Below are positions 8,475-15,794 of a stretch of 32,701 nucleotides of DNA, in pieces; the stretch's first letter is position 1, and the number at the start of each line of letters is the position of its first letter. A program made the position numbers and the translations under genes. The DNA is taken from positions 1 through 32,701 of the forward strand of contig CAJPFI010000043.1 in the NCBI GenBank assembly GCA_905339295.1, given 5' to 3'. This stretch comes from Burkholderiales bacterium. Lineage in GTDB: Bacteria; Pseudomonadota; Gammaproteobacteria; Burkholderiales; Casimicrobiaceae. A model generated the notes under the pieces. That model made no database searches. It saw only the letters and a list, made by a program, of their open reading frames with translations, and had not been told where the DNA came from.

Positions 8475-8509
8475 AAGGGCTTGCAGCGATGCAGGCCCTT
8501 AACTTTTTT
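8475..8509 (+). terminator. Element-borne terminator behind tRNA-fMet
   Basis: The stem AAGGGC-T-TGCA pairs with TGCA-G-GCCCTT around the loop GCGA (8475-8500), followed by AAC and six T. It begins a few bases past the attachment core, so it belongs to the element. It replaces the tRNA's own terminator, which now sits at 16064. It also overlaps the stop codon of the opposing integrase gene. Confidence 0.8.
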
Positions 8510-9536
8510 CGGGCTGTGCCGTTTTTGTGCCGTCGCAAATCTCGACGGCGCTCAACGTCCCGAGGCGTTCCGCATAGGGCGCCAGGTGATCGGCGGCAAG
8601 ATGCGCGTAGCGGCGCACCATGTCGGTCGATGCCCAACCCCCTAACTCCTGCAACGCGAAAAGCGGCGTTCCGTTCTGCACGTGCCAGCTCGCCCAGGTG
8701 TGCCGCAGATCGTGCCATCGAAAATCCGCGATCCCGGCACGCTGTAAGGCCGCGTACCAGGCTTTGGTGCTGACCTGGGTGATCGGCCTACCCCGGAAGC
8801 TAAACACGTGCGTCGAGTGCTTCCCGACCTGTTTGGTGATCAGCGACACGGCTTCCGCATTAAGCGGCACCGCAATCGCTTTCCCAGCCTTTGCCTGGTC
8901 GGGATGAATCCACGCCAACCGCCGCGTCAAGTCTACTTGCGACCACTGCAAACCGGTGACGTTGGACGCTCGCAAGCCCGTCGCGAGCGAGAACGCCGCC
9001 ATGTCTGCTAAATGCTCGGGTAACGCGGTCAGGAGTTGGCGCGCTTCGTCGCGGTTCAGAAAACGAACTCGCCGCGTCGGTTCCTTCAACATCCGCACCG
9101 AAGGCGCTCGATTGAGCCACTCCCAGTCGTTGACGCACTTGCGCAGAATCGCGCGCAACAACTCCAACGTCCGATTTACCGTCGCATTGCTATGCCCCAG
9201 TGCAAGCTTCGCGTCCGTGATCCGGTCGACGAGCGCTCGGCTGATGTGCTCCAGGTCCTTGCCACCCAAGAACTGATCGAGCCAACGAAGTTTGGTGACA
9301 TCTTCCTTAGCCGTCGCCTTGTGCGCATGCTCCTTAAGCCACCGCACCACCGCATCGTTCCAGGTCTTCCGCGGCCGCTCGCCTAATTTCGCGAGCCGCC
9401 ACAGATCGGCCTTGAGCCGGTCGTGATACTCCTGCGCTAGGGCTTTGTTGGCAGTCCCAGTAGATTTTCGTATTCGCTCCCCACTTGGAGCGACGACGTC
9501 GACCCACCAGATACCGCCGCGTTTGCGAAGTGACAT
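8499..9536 (-). CDS. Tyrosine recombinase (integrase), attL-proximal
   Basis: A 345-residue phage-type integrase. The N-terminal arm/SAM-like region begins MSLRKRGGIWWVDV. The catalytic residues are R189 in ATGLRASNVTGL, probable K217, H275 and R278 in WHDLRHTWAS, W301 in the H/W position (LGGW) and the nucleophile Y310 in RRYAHL. The start at 9536 is fixed by AAAGGAGATGGA just upstream; the longer open frame lacks this and is not family-like. The gene reads toward the attachment site in tRNA-fMet, so it is the likely enzyme for integration there. Its first 100 bases overlap the end of the excisionase-like gene. Confidence 0.95.
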   Translation of the reverse strand: MSLRKRGGIWWVDVVAPSGERIRKSTGTANKALAQEYHDRLKADLWRLAKLGERPRKTWNDAVVRWLKEHAHKATAKEDVTKLRWLDQFLGGKDLEHISRALVDRITDAKLALGHSNATVNRTLELLRAILRKCVNDWEWLNRAPSVRMLKEPTRRVRFLNRDEARQLLTALPEHLADMAAFSLATGLRASNVTGLQWSQVDLTRRLAWIHPDQAKAGKAIAVPLNAEAVSLITKQVGKHSTHVFSFRGRPITQVSTKAWYAALQRAGIADFRWHDLRHTWASWHVQNGTPLFALQELGGWASTDMVRRYAHLAADHLAPYAERLGTLSAVEICDGTKTAQPEKS

Positions 9537-9787
9537 TCCATCTCCTTTCTCAGTGTCACTTGCAACGCTTGCCGAGGAGAAGCGTAGAACGAACGCACGT
9601 AGTCGGCAAGGTCGTCTTCGATGAAAATCCAGCAGCGGCCAGGCTTCGCTCCCGGAATCGCGCCACATTTCGCTCGGCGCCGGACTTCCTCCGGATGCAT
9701 GCGGAGGAGGGCGGCAGCTTCGGAGAGCGACAGCGTGCGCACAGGCGAACGCATGACAGGACGATCCGACGCGTCGAGCTTGGCCAT
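9437..9787 (-). CDS. Excisionase-like MerR-fold DNA-binding protein
   Basis: A 116-residue protein if started at the ATG at 9787, with a later ATG at residue 12 as an alternative. Residues 18-68 (TLSLSEAAALLRMHPEEVRRRAKCG, then PGRCWIFIEDDLADYV) form a winged helix-turn-helix of the excisionase/AlpA/MerR type: a helix-turn-helix followed by a basic wing and a closing helix. It lies between the two recombinase genes, 14 bases after one and overlapping the next by 100 bases, which fits a recombination directionality factor. The C-terminal 45 residues have no recognisable fold. Confidence 0.75.
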   Translation of the reverse strand: MAKLDASDRPVMRSPVRTLSLSEAAALLRMHPEEVRRRAKCGAIPGAKPGRCWIFIEDDLADYVRSFYASPRQALQVTLRKEMECHFANAAVSGGSTSSLQVGSEYENLLGLPTKP

Positions 9788-9801
9788 GGTGGAGAACCGA
9801 C

Positions 9802-10803
9802 TTATCGCCCCAGGTACACGGCAGTTATCTGCTCGCGACCGTGACCCATCTCGTGGCTGATGGCGACGCGTGCCTCGTGATCGATGGCTTTCTGCTCGCG
9901 CGTGAGCTGCTTCGAGGTCGGGCCACCGCGCGCTGGGCATTCCCAGCCGGTCAATTCCTTGTAGCGCGCCTGGGCGTAGAAATGCCGATGTCCATGAAAG
10001 GCGTGGATACCGATCCGCTCACACTCGTAGCGAAAATGCTTGAGGTAGTCGACGTAGGTCGCGTAGCGCGGCGGAATCAGACTCTTGCCCTTGGCGATTG
10101 CCTTCGCCTCCTCGACGAGTTGCCGCTGCTCGGGAGTGCCGATCGGAATCTCGCGCGTCCGCCCGCCCTTGGTCCAGGAATCCTTGAGCACCAGTCGATC
10201 GCCGCGATCCGCCCACTTCGGGATGATCTTGATTGACTCCTCTCGCCGCAGCCCGAACGCGGCCTGTAGGCGCAGCGAGATCTTTATGCTTTCGGTCCGA
10301 ATGCTCTCGATTGTCTGGACCGCGAGGTCGCGTGCTTTCGAAACGTTGGTCACATACGCGCGATCCGGAATGTCGTAGGCGGCGTTGCTGCGGGCGATGA
10401 TGTTCTCCTTGCCCGTCTTCTGCGCCCACCAGCGCAACGCCGACATGCGGTTCTTGATGGTGCCGGCAGAGAGGTTCTCGGCAAGCCAGCGCTCGACCAG
10501 CTTCTCGACATGCTTGGGCTTGAGGCTCTGGGCATTCATATGCCGGAATCCCATCGCGTCGAGCTGATCGGCGATCAGGTCCAGGATGTGCTCCCGATCC
10601 GCTTGGGTGGCATAGCTGCCGTCACGGTTACGACGGCAGAGCTGCTTCAAGTCGTAGTTGAGATCGCGCATCGCGAATTCCCCCTTGTCTGATGGGTGAG
10701 GTTGTTGACGTGCGGGCGCATCCCCGTCGGCGACTTGTCGCAGCATCGCCGCCAGGCTTGGCAGCGGAGGCGCCGGGCGAGCTGGTCTTCCGTTGAATCG
10801 CAT
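9802..10803 (-). CDS. Second tyrosine recombinase, integrase-domain family
   Basis: A 333-residue protein from the ATG at 10803, preceded by AAAGGAGAC. A second good start is the ATG at 10671, after AAGGGGG, which would drop a Pro/Arg-rich leader. The N-terminal helical region (about 46-140) resembles phage SAM-like domains. The catalytic set is R186 in FGLRREES, probable K212 in WTKGGRTREI, H270 and R273 in HGHRHFYAQARY, H321 in EMGHGREQ and the nucleophile Y330 in ITAVYLG at the extreme C-terminus. It shows no close similarity to the other integrase. Its role may be excision, accessory recombination or mobilisation of the element. Confidence 0.9.
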   Translation of the reverse strand: MRFNGRPARPAPPLPSLAAMLRQVADGDAPARQQPHPSDKGEFAMRDLNYDLKQLCRRNRDGSYATQADREHILDLIADQLDAMGFRHMNAQSLKPKHVEKLVERWLAENLSAGTIKNRMSALRWWAQKTGKENIIARSNAAYDIPDRAYVTNVSKARDLAVQTIESIRTESIKISLRLQAAFGLRREESIKIIPKWADRGDRLVLKDSWTKGGRTREIPIGTPEQRQLVEEAKAIAKGKSLIPPRYATYVDYLKHFRYECERIGIHAFHGHRHFYAQARYKELTGWECPARGGPTSKQLTREQKAIDHEARVAISHEMGHGREQITAVYLGR

Positions 10804-10893
10804 GGTTCGTCTCCTTTCAAAATGGCACCGCGTTGATCCAATCCTTCCTGTTCGACTGCGATGGTGTGGGTCTGTCGGGTAAGTGTTTCTGCT

Positions 10894-11934
10894 CGCCTGA
10901 GGCGCCAATGGCAGCCGCAGGGGAAACTGCTGAGCACGGGACACCACTCCCGTTGTGTGCGGTTGGTTTGCTGCTCGCCGGCGCCCGCACGGCGCTTTAG
11001 TGGCGTCGCAATGAGCGCTTCCCCGGGGAAGCGCCGATCGCGAGAGCCATTAACCCAGGGCTCAAGGAGCGCCGTTAAGGCGCGTCTGTTTGATCCCTTA
11101 CGGGAATCATTCGGCGAGGAGCCTTGCGCTCCTCGCGGAGATGGGCGTGATGGGCTTCAAGGAGGCCATCACGTACTTCGGAGCCCTCGATCACGCGACG
11201 GAATGCCGCGTAGATGCAGAGACGGTGGCACTGCGCGCGTACGTCACTGGCGGTAGGCCAGTGCCGACGCGCGATGCGCATGCGTGCGCGCTACGACCTC
11301 ACGCCACGTCGCGTGGCGAGCTTGTGGCTCGCACACGAGCGGCGCGAAGGTCTCGCGCAGCACGCGCCGCCGGTGGGCGGCAATCTCAGGGTTGTGGCTC
11401 GGGTGAAGGCCGGCGGCGCCTGCGATGCTCTGAAGGCGCCGTGGCGGCCGAGGTGCCAACGCTCAAGGCAGCGGACGACGCGAAGGTCCCCGCCATGCCG
11501 ACGGGGACGCGCGTAAAGAGCGCGCGCACGGACAGTCGCGCCGCTTCCGCTACCCTGAGGTTGCATCGGACGTATCGGTCCAGCGTCTGGCGCAGAGACC
11601 GTTACGTCGCTTCGGACGCTGTTGCGTCCACGACCGGAGCAACTGACAGCATTGCTCGGTCGTCTCGAAGAACCAGGCGCTCACGTCTGGGACGCGCACC
11701 TGGCCATCCCGCAGCGGGATGTCTACGGGCGGGTTCCTCGATGAGGACCCGCCCTTACGTCGCTGCCGTAACGACGGCGACGATCGCTCCGACCGTCTTG
11801 GGGGACGGCCCTTACTGCACCTACAGCGTCTTGCGACGCCCGATCCTATGAATCGCTTTCGGGTACTGTCTTTCGGGTACTGTCTGAGGCTTGCTTCGCC
11901 GCCCGCGATGGGCGGCCAGGAGGCTAGCTTCCTG
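10894..11934. other. Dense array of about 27 consecutive hairpins, no supported gene
   Basis: This kilobase is almost wholly tiled by short perfect or near-perfect inverted repeats, one about every 40 bases, each of different sequence. Examples are a 20-bp palindrome GCGCTTCCCCGGGGAAGCGC (11015-11034); 9-bp arms GCGAGGAGC/GCTCCTCGC (11114-11136); CGTGATGG/CCATCACG (11146-11173); CACTGGC/GCCAGTG (11245-11263); CGCCACG/CGTGGCG (11302-11318); GTCCCCG/CGGGGAC (11486-11508); GGACGC/GCGTCC (11614-11629); CATCCCGC/GCGGGATG (11705-11721); a 12-bp bulged stem at 11727-11754; GCGTC/GACGC (11826-11839); and GCCGCCC/GGGCGGC (11898-11916). Open frames across it are Arg/Ser/Ala-rich and unconvincing. It lies between a leftward promoter and the recombinase operon. 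A structured leader, a separate ncRNA or a DNA-level recognition region are all possible. Confidence 0.8.
11857..11884. repeat. Perfect tandem duplication of a 14-mer
   Basis: TTTCGGGTACTGTC occurs twice in direct succession (11857-11870 and 11871-11884), near the promoter end of the hairpin array. It is the only obvious direct repeat in the array. Confidence 0.9.
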
Positions 11935-11947
11935 TGAATCAAGACTG

Positions 11948-11976
11948 ACTCTAGGCCGTCACTTTTTTCGCGTCAA
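11948..11976 (-). promoter_or_regulatory. Leftward sigma-70 promoter facing the hairpin array and recombinases
   Basis: On the minus strand TTGACG (11976-11971), a 17-base spacer, then TAGAGT (11953-11948). The predicted start near 11941 would make a leader of about 1.14 kb before the recombinase ATG at 10803. No closer promoter to that gene was seen. The same bases on the plus strand contain six T after a 4-bp stem, a poor terminator. Confidence 0.6.
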
Positions 11977-12046
11977 TGGGTCGAGGGGAAAGTCGGCTTG
12001 ACAACGGTTGCGACTCTTGCCAAATGGTCGGAGACAACTGCCTTCG

Positions 12047-12086
12047 AAAAATGCCTCGCGCGAAACGAGACCCGTCTGTCGGGTCT
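12047..12086 (-). terminator. Possible terminator after the RHH gene
   Basis: AGACCCG/CGGGTCT with a five-base loop (12068-12086) starts at the stop codon of the RHH gene. On the minus strand a run of five T follows only after a gap of about 16 bases, so it is a weak candidate. Confidence 0.35.
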
Positions 12087-12336
12087 ATCGCGGCCCGCGC
12101 CTCCTCCGTACGGCTGCGGCTGTCTCGTTGATCAGCGCTTGAAGTTTGTCACTTGCCAAATCGGCGTTTCGCCGCTTCACATCAGCAGCAGTCTGCTTCA
12201 GGAGTTCCTTCTGTACGGCTCGCTCAACGAACTTCGAAAGATCGTCGTCTCGCATTCCATGGTCTGAGAGGAACGAGCGCAACGATTGGTCGGTCTCCTG
12301 AGAAACCGTCACCGTCCAACGAATGGTCGTATCCAT
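12085..12336 (-). CDS. Ribbon-helix-helix DNA-binding protein
   Basis: An 83-residue protein. Residues 3-45 have the ribbon-helix-helix layout: the strand TIRWTVTVSQETDQSL, a helix LRSFLSDHGMR, then a second helix beginning DDLSKFVERAVQKELL. The remaining 35 residues are a charged helix, as in plasmid-type RHH proteins of the XACb0070 kind. Such proteins are usually autoregulators or antitoxins. No toxin-like gene follows it, so I read it as an orphan regulator of the element. It is divergent from the small gene at 12452, with an inverted repeat between them that could be its operator. Confidence 0.7.
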   Translation of the reverse strand: MDTTIRWTVTVSQETDQSLRSFLSDHGMRDDDLSKFVERAVQKELLKQTAADVKRRNADLASDKLQALINETAAAVRRRRGPR

Positions 12337-12367
12337 CGATCAGGTCCACAGCCTTCATATTCCAGCC

Positions 12368-12395
12368 TTGAACATAGCGCCGATGGCGCTACGAT
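12368..12395 (+). promoter_or_regulatory. Promoter with overlapping inverted-repeat operator candidate
   Basis: TTGAAC (12368-12373), a 16-base spacer, then TACGAT (12390-12395). A perfect 7-bp inverted repeat TAGCGCC-GAT-GGCGCTA (12375-12391) fills the spacer and enters the -10 element. Its place in the divergent gap beside an RHH gene suggests a repressor site controlling one or both genes. Confidence 0.5.
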
Positions 12396-12451
12396 TGTTC
12401 GTTAGGGTCCGACCGAGGAATTTCCTGTGGAACTGCTGCATAGCCAACACC

Positions 12452-12706
12452 ATGATGAGAAACGGTGACCTGCTTCGTTTCACTCCCGACGAAATAGACG
12501 AGTTTCGATCTGCAGGGCTAGACGTAGCGCACGTTCGGACGATCGAAGACTTCGGCGCGGCGGTTGGAACGTGGTGCGACGTCCTCGAAAAGGCCCGCCC
12601 CGACTTGCTCGAAAAGGTCGCGCGCGCAATGGCGGAGGGTCGAGGGATCAAGCTGCCTCCAAAGCTGGTAGTGCACGACGGCGGAGCCAATGGCGGCAAG
12701 TCCTAA
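12452..12706 (+). CDS. Small protein of unknown function
   Basis: 84 residues from paired ATG codons at 12452. I do not recognise the family. The protein is acidic and helical (DLLRFTPDEIDEFRSAG, then TWCDVLEKARPDLLEKVARAMAEG) with a basic segment KLPPKLV and a Gly-rich end, with no hydrophobic segment. Codon use is more regular than in the antisense frame, supporting real coding. It lies between the candidate RHH operator and the methyltransferase gene (121 bases to the latter's ATG) in the same orientation, so it may belong to the R-M module as a regulator or accessory protein. There is no strong ribosome site. Confidence 0.55.
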   Translation: MMRNGDLLRFTPDEIDEFRSAGLDVAHVRTIEDFGAAVGTWCDVLEKARPDLLEKVARAMAEGRGIKLPPKLVVHDGGANGGKS

Positions 12707-12749
12707 CTGGACATGACCCCAAGCGCCTCGACGTCTTCGGGGACCGCTC

Positions 12750-12779
12750 TAGACAGAACGTTCGTTCGACGGCTAGAAT
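12750..12779 (+). promoter_or_regulatory. Probable promoter of the methyltransferase gene
   Basis: TAGACA (12750-12755), an 18-base spacer, then TAGAAT (12774-12779); each hexamer matches five of six consensus bases. The spacer holds the palindrome GAACGTTC near its start. Downstream, nested arms CCAC-aac-GTGGA-ga-TCCAC (12807-12824) overlap the Shine-Dalgarno GGAG of the methyltransferase, so translation may be gated by structure. Confidence 0.5.
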
Positions 12780-12827
12780 ACCGTGAGCCGACACACCGTG
12801 TAAGTCCACAACGTGGAGATCCACACC

Positions 12828-14888
12828 ATGACTGCTCAACAGTCCCTCGGCCTGGCGCACACCGATCCCGTATCTGCGCTCGCCGAATTCGAACAACTAC
12901 TCGTTGCAAACTCCGGAGAGGATCCATTCGATGTCGCCGTCAAATTGCTTGCAGCGAAGCTCTGCGACGAGAAAAGGGTTCAAAGTGGCCAGGCGACTCG
13001 ATTCAAGCTTCACAAGTCGCCGTCAGAGACCAGAGCCGCCATTGATGGGCTGTATGCGGACGCTGTCAGGCGGTGGCCCGCGATCGATGCCAATGGCGCG
13101 TCGCTCACGATCGACACCAGTCATCTAGTGCTTGCGCTGCGACCACTTTTGGGATGGAGCATGGCTGCAACAGATTTAAGCTGCCTTGACGCCACTTTGG
13201 AGCGCCTGGTGGCGCGGGACGCGAAAGGACAGCTCGGGCAATACTTCACGCCACGAGAAGTAATCAAGCTGTGCACCGACATTTTGAATCCAAAGGGAAC
13301 CGATCGCGTAATCGATCCAGCGTGCGGCTCCGGCGGCTTTCTCTTCGAAGCGTCGCGCTACGCGCAGCGGAATGGTCGCAGATCGCCTAATTGTCTCGGA
13401 ATCGACTATTCGCCCAAAGCGGTTCGTGTTGCGACTCTTCTCGCAGCCGCTGGCGACGACGCGAACATTGTCGTCTCGCTTGGAAATAGTCTGGACGGAC
13501 GACGCTATCAGTCTGCTTCGCCAGAGGTCTGGAAGGGATTTCTCTCAAAGACTGCTGGCTCCGAGAATCATAGGGCGAAAGCCTGGGGAGATTGGAATCG
13601 TCTCGGCTCGACGGTCATCGTTACCAATCCACCATTCGCTGGAGAGGTAGACGACGCCGATGTCCTGATGGCGTATGACGCGGAGTCTGAAAACCGAAAA
13701 CGTAAGAGTGCGACGAGAGAGTGCTTATTCCTAGAGCGTGCCGTAAACATGCTAGAACCCGGCGGAAGAATGGCGATCGTGCTTCCCCAGGGCGTGCTCG
13801 CAAACTCGTCCGCAGCATATGTACGTCGCTGGCTTCTTCGTAACTCCATCCTTCTCGGCGTCGTTGGTCTTCACCCTTTCGCCTTTCTACCGTACACCGC
13901 TGTAAAGACGTGCGTTCTGTTTATCGGCAAGCCACGCAGAGGCGAAGCTATTCCTTCGGACTACGACATATTTTTTTCCATCAGTCGCGACGCGGGAAAA
14001 GATAGCAGCGGGCGGCGTGTCTCTCAGGGAGACTATTCGACCATTTCAGGTGCTTTCAAACAATTTCTGGCAACTAAAGGCTATCCATGGGCGGCTCAGA
14101 CAGCAGACGAGCGCCCTCGAGCATTGGTGAATTCTGAAGTCGCTTCGCTTAGCGAAGTGATGAATGCGGACCGATTTGACGCCGAATATTTCGATCCGGA
14201 GGCACGAACGTTACTCCGGAAGCTCAATTCGCACTCCAGCACAACAATTGGAGGCGTCGCATCGAACAAGGTAGAGCGGTTTGCCAGAAGAAACTTCGGG
14301 GAAATTGAATATGTGGACATTTCATCGGTCGACGGCAAAACGGGATTGACTTTCGCCGATGTGATCGCTGCAAAGGACGCGCCCAGTAGAGCGTCCTATC
14401 TCGTGCAGCCGGGCGATGTGCTCGTTAGCACCGTTCGGCCGGAGCGAAACGTCGTAGCCTTGATATCTCCGGCTTCACGTGCTCCGAGGATCGCATCTAA
14501 TGGCTTTTGCGTTTTGAGACCTCATGGCATCCAGCCCGAGCTTCTCTTTGCATACTGCAAGACCGATACATTTCGGACCGTGCTTTCCCGGCACGCAACT
14601 GCTTCGATGTATCCCACCGTTTCAGAGCGAGATATATTGGGGATGCCGATTAGGCGTGCCGCTGAGGACATAGAGAAAAAGGTTGCAGAATCGATTGGTC
14701 GCGGATTTGCAAAATTGCAGGAAGCCCATGCAGAAATCGAAAACGCAATTTCGATGCTCAACCGCGGAACTGGCGATCAATTCCCTGACGACGCGTCGAT
14801 TGTCGCCCTCAATGTCGAGGAGCCTAGGGCCAGATACGCCACCGGTGCAAAACGGAAAGGGCGGGAGAAGTTACGTCGCGTCCCTTAG
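12828..14888 (+). CDS. Type I-like N6-adenine methyltransferase fused to a specificity domain
   Basis: 686 residues from the ATG at 12828 (GGAG nine bases upstream; an in-frame GTG at 12813 is an alternative). The N-terminal part resembles HsdM: GQYFTPREVIKL (about 138-149), SAM motif I DPACGSGGF (163-171) and catalytic motif IV NPPF (267-270), followed by the helical region ending in LLGVVGLHPFAFLPY. From about residue 450 the sequence is HsdS-like: FDAEYFDP, EYVDISSVDGKTG, YLVQPGDVLVSTVRP and a final coiled helix. This is a single target-recognition domain. The M-S fusion should methylate adenine in a specific site. Its 3' end overlaps the convergent nuclease gene by 18 bases. No HsdR helicase is present. 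Confidence 0.9.
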   Translation: MTAQQSLGLAHTDPVSALAEFEQLLVANSGEDPFDVAVKLLAAKLCDEKRVQSGQATRFKLHKSPSETRAAIDGLYADAVRRWPAIDANGASLTIDTSHLVLALRPLLGWSMAATDLSCLDATLERLVARDAKGQLGQYFTPREVIKLCTDILNPKGTDRVIDPACGSGGFLFEASRYAQRNGRRSPNCLGIDYSPKAVRVATLLAAAGDDANIVVSLGNSLDGRRYQSASPEVWKGFLSKTAGSENHRAKAWGDWNRLGSTVIVTNPPFAGEVDDADVLMAYDAESENRKRKSATRECLFLERAVNMLEPGGRMAIVLPQGVLANSSAAYVRRWLLRNSILLGVVGLHPFAFLPYTAVKTCVLFIGKPRRGEAIPSDYDIFFSISRDAGKDSSGRRVSQGDYSTISGAFKQFLATKGYPWAAQTADERPRALVNSEVASLSEVMNADRFDAEYFDPEARTLLRKLNSHSSTTIGGVASNKVERFARRNFGEIEYVDISSVDGKTGLTFADVIAAKDAPSRASYLVQPGDVLVSTVRPERNVVALISPASRAPRIASNGFCVLRPHGIQPELLFAYCKTDTFRTVLSRHATASMYPTVSERDILGMPIRRAAEDIEKKVAESIGRGFAKLQEAHAEIENAISMLNRGTGDQFPDDASIVALNVEEPRARYATGAKRKGREKLRRVP

Positions 14889-15794
14889 CTTGCGCCAAGC
14901 GTCCACCCGTCTAGAGGCTTCCAACAGGTCCGGAGTCCAAGGATCGGTGGGCGGCTGCGAAATGGGCGGATTCTGAGTAACGTGGTCGGGATGTCTGGGG
15001 ACTTTCGGGAGTCCCCACTCAGCGTGCTGGTCGTTAGCGACCGATAACGCATACGCAAAATCCGTGATGCGCCCCGTACGCAACCACAGAGACACGGCGA
15101 ACAAGTCCTGGTCTTGAAATCGGCACGAGCTGGTGTTCCAAATCTGGCGATCGTCCCTAGCGCTATTCTTGCCCCCGCCGGATCGGGAGACCGTATGGAT
15201 CAGTCGCGCTTTTGTCGTATCGGTTCCCCAAAGGGACTTGAGTTCTACGCGATAAACGATTTGGCCGCGTTCAAGCCGAAAGTCATGGTAGTTCTGCGTC
15301 CCCACGTGTTTCGCGACGTTCTCCGGCATCCGCGTAACTCCGAATCCGAAGCGCTGCGCTTCAGTGAAGAAGGCTGCCTCACAAAGTGCGGATTCCATCT
15401 TAGAGGTGACCCCGAAGGGATCGATTTCAAGGAAATCCCCAAGGCGCACTTCGGAGAGCGCAACCGAAAAGCGTGCTCGGTCGAAATAGAGTTCGCCCTC
15501 GACAAATCCAGGTCCGCACCGAAGGATTCGACCTTTGATCAACTCCCGGAACGGCTCCGCGCCTTCGACGTGGGCACGGGAAACCACCTTGCCTGTTGTG
15601 CCGGGCTCGAAGGTGGTCCATACATCGCTCGGCACTTCAGCAATGAATATTGCAGCCCTTGGGCCGCGGCGACCGTCAGTAACCTCAATCTTCAACAGCT
15701 TCAGGCGATACGGAGTCAATACGCGGACGAGCATCTCCCGGGTGGCGCCACCAAACCGTTGCAGCAGGAGAGCGATTGTTTCGGGGGAGGGCAC
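14871..15794 (-). CDS. Putative PD-(D/E)XK restriction endonuclease
   Basis: A 307-residue protein from the GTG at 15794. I do not recognise the family by name, but the middle contains a PD-(D/E)XK pattern: helix ESALCEAAFF (E134), then YHDFRL (D171), then YRVELKSL (E184, K186) and QDQDLFAV after it. This spacing suits a metal-dependent DNA nuclease. It is convergent with the methyltransferase-specificity fusion and overlaps it tail to tail, as expected of an R-M pair. A weak promoter TTGAGC-18-TCCGAT lies at 15857-15828. No clear ribosome site precedes the GTG, so the start is uncertain; an ATG at residue 21 is the next option. Confidence 0.7.
   Translation of the reverse strand: MPSPETIALLLQRFGGATREMLVRVLTPYRLKLLKIEVTDGRRGPRAAIFIAEVPSDVWTTFEPGTTGKVVSRAHVEGAEPFRELIKGRILRCGPGFVEGELYFDRARFSVALSEVRLGDFLEIDPFGVTSKMESALCEAAFFTEAQRFGFGVTRMPENVAKHVGTQNYHDFRLERGQIVYRVELKSLWGTDTTKARLIHTVSRSGGGKNSARDDRQIWNTSSCRFQDQDLFAVSLWLRTGRITDFAYALSVANDQHAEWGLPKVPRHPDHVTQNPPISQPPTDPWTPDLLEASRRVDAWRKLRDAT

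Noticed and set aside
11090-11851. A 253-codon open frame on the plus strand through the hairpin array
   Set aside because: The translation is Arg/Ser/Ala-rich with no domain, and the hairpins break any coding logic; the frame is open because the region is GC-rich.
10894-11934. CRISPR array or integron cassette array
   Set aside because: No repeat unit is shared between the hairpins and spacing is irregular; no cas or attC-like consensus is seen.
12404-12414. AGGGTCCGACC, 11 bases shared with the hairpin at 1117-1127
   Set aside because: The other arm and the loop are missing here, so it is most likely coincidence in GC-rich DNA.
12085-12706. Toxin-antitoxin module formed by the RHH gene and the 84-residue gene
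   Set aside because: The genes are divergent, not in an operon, and the small protein shows no known toxin fold or motif.
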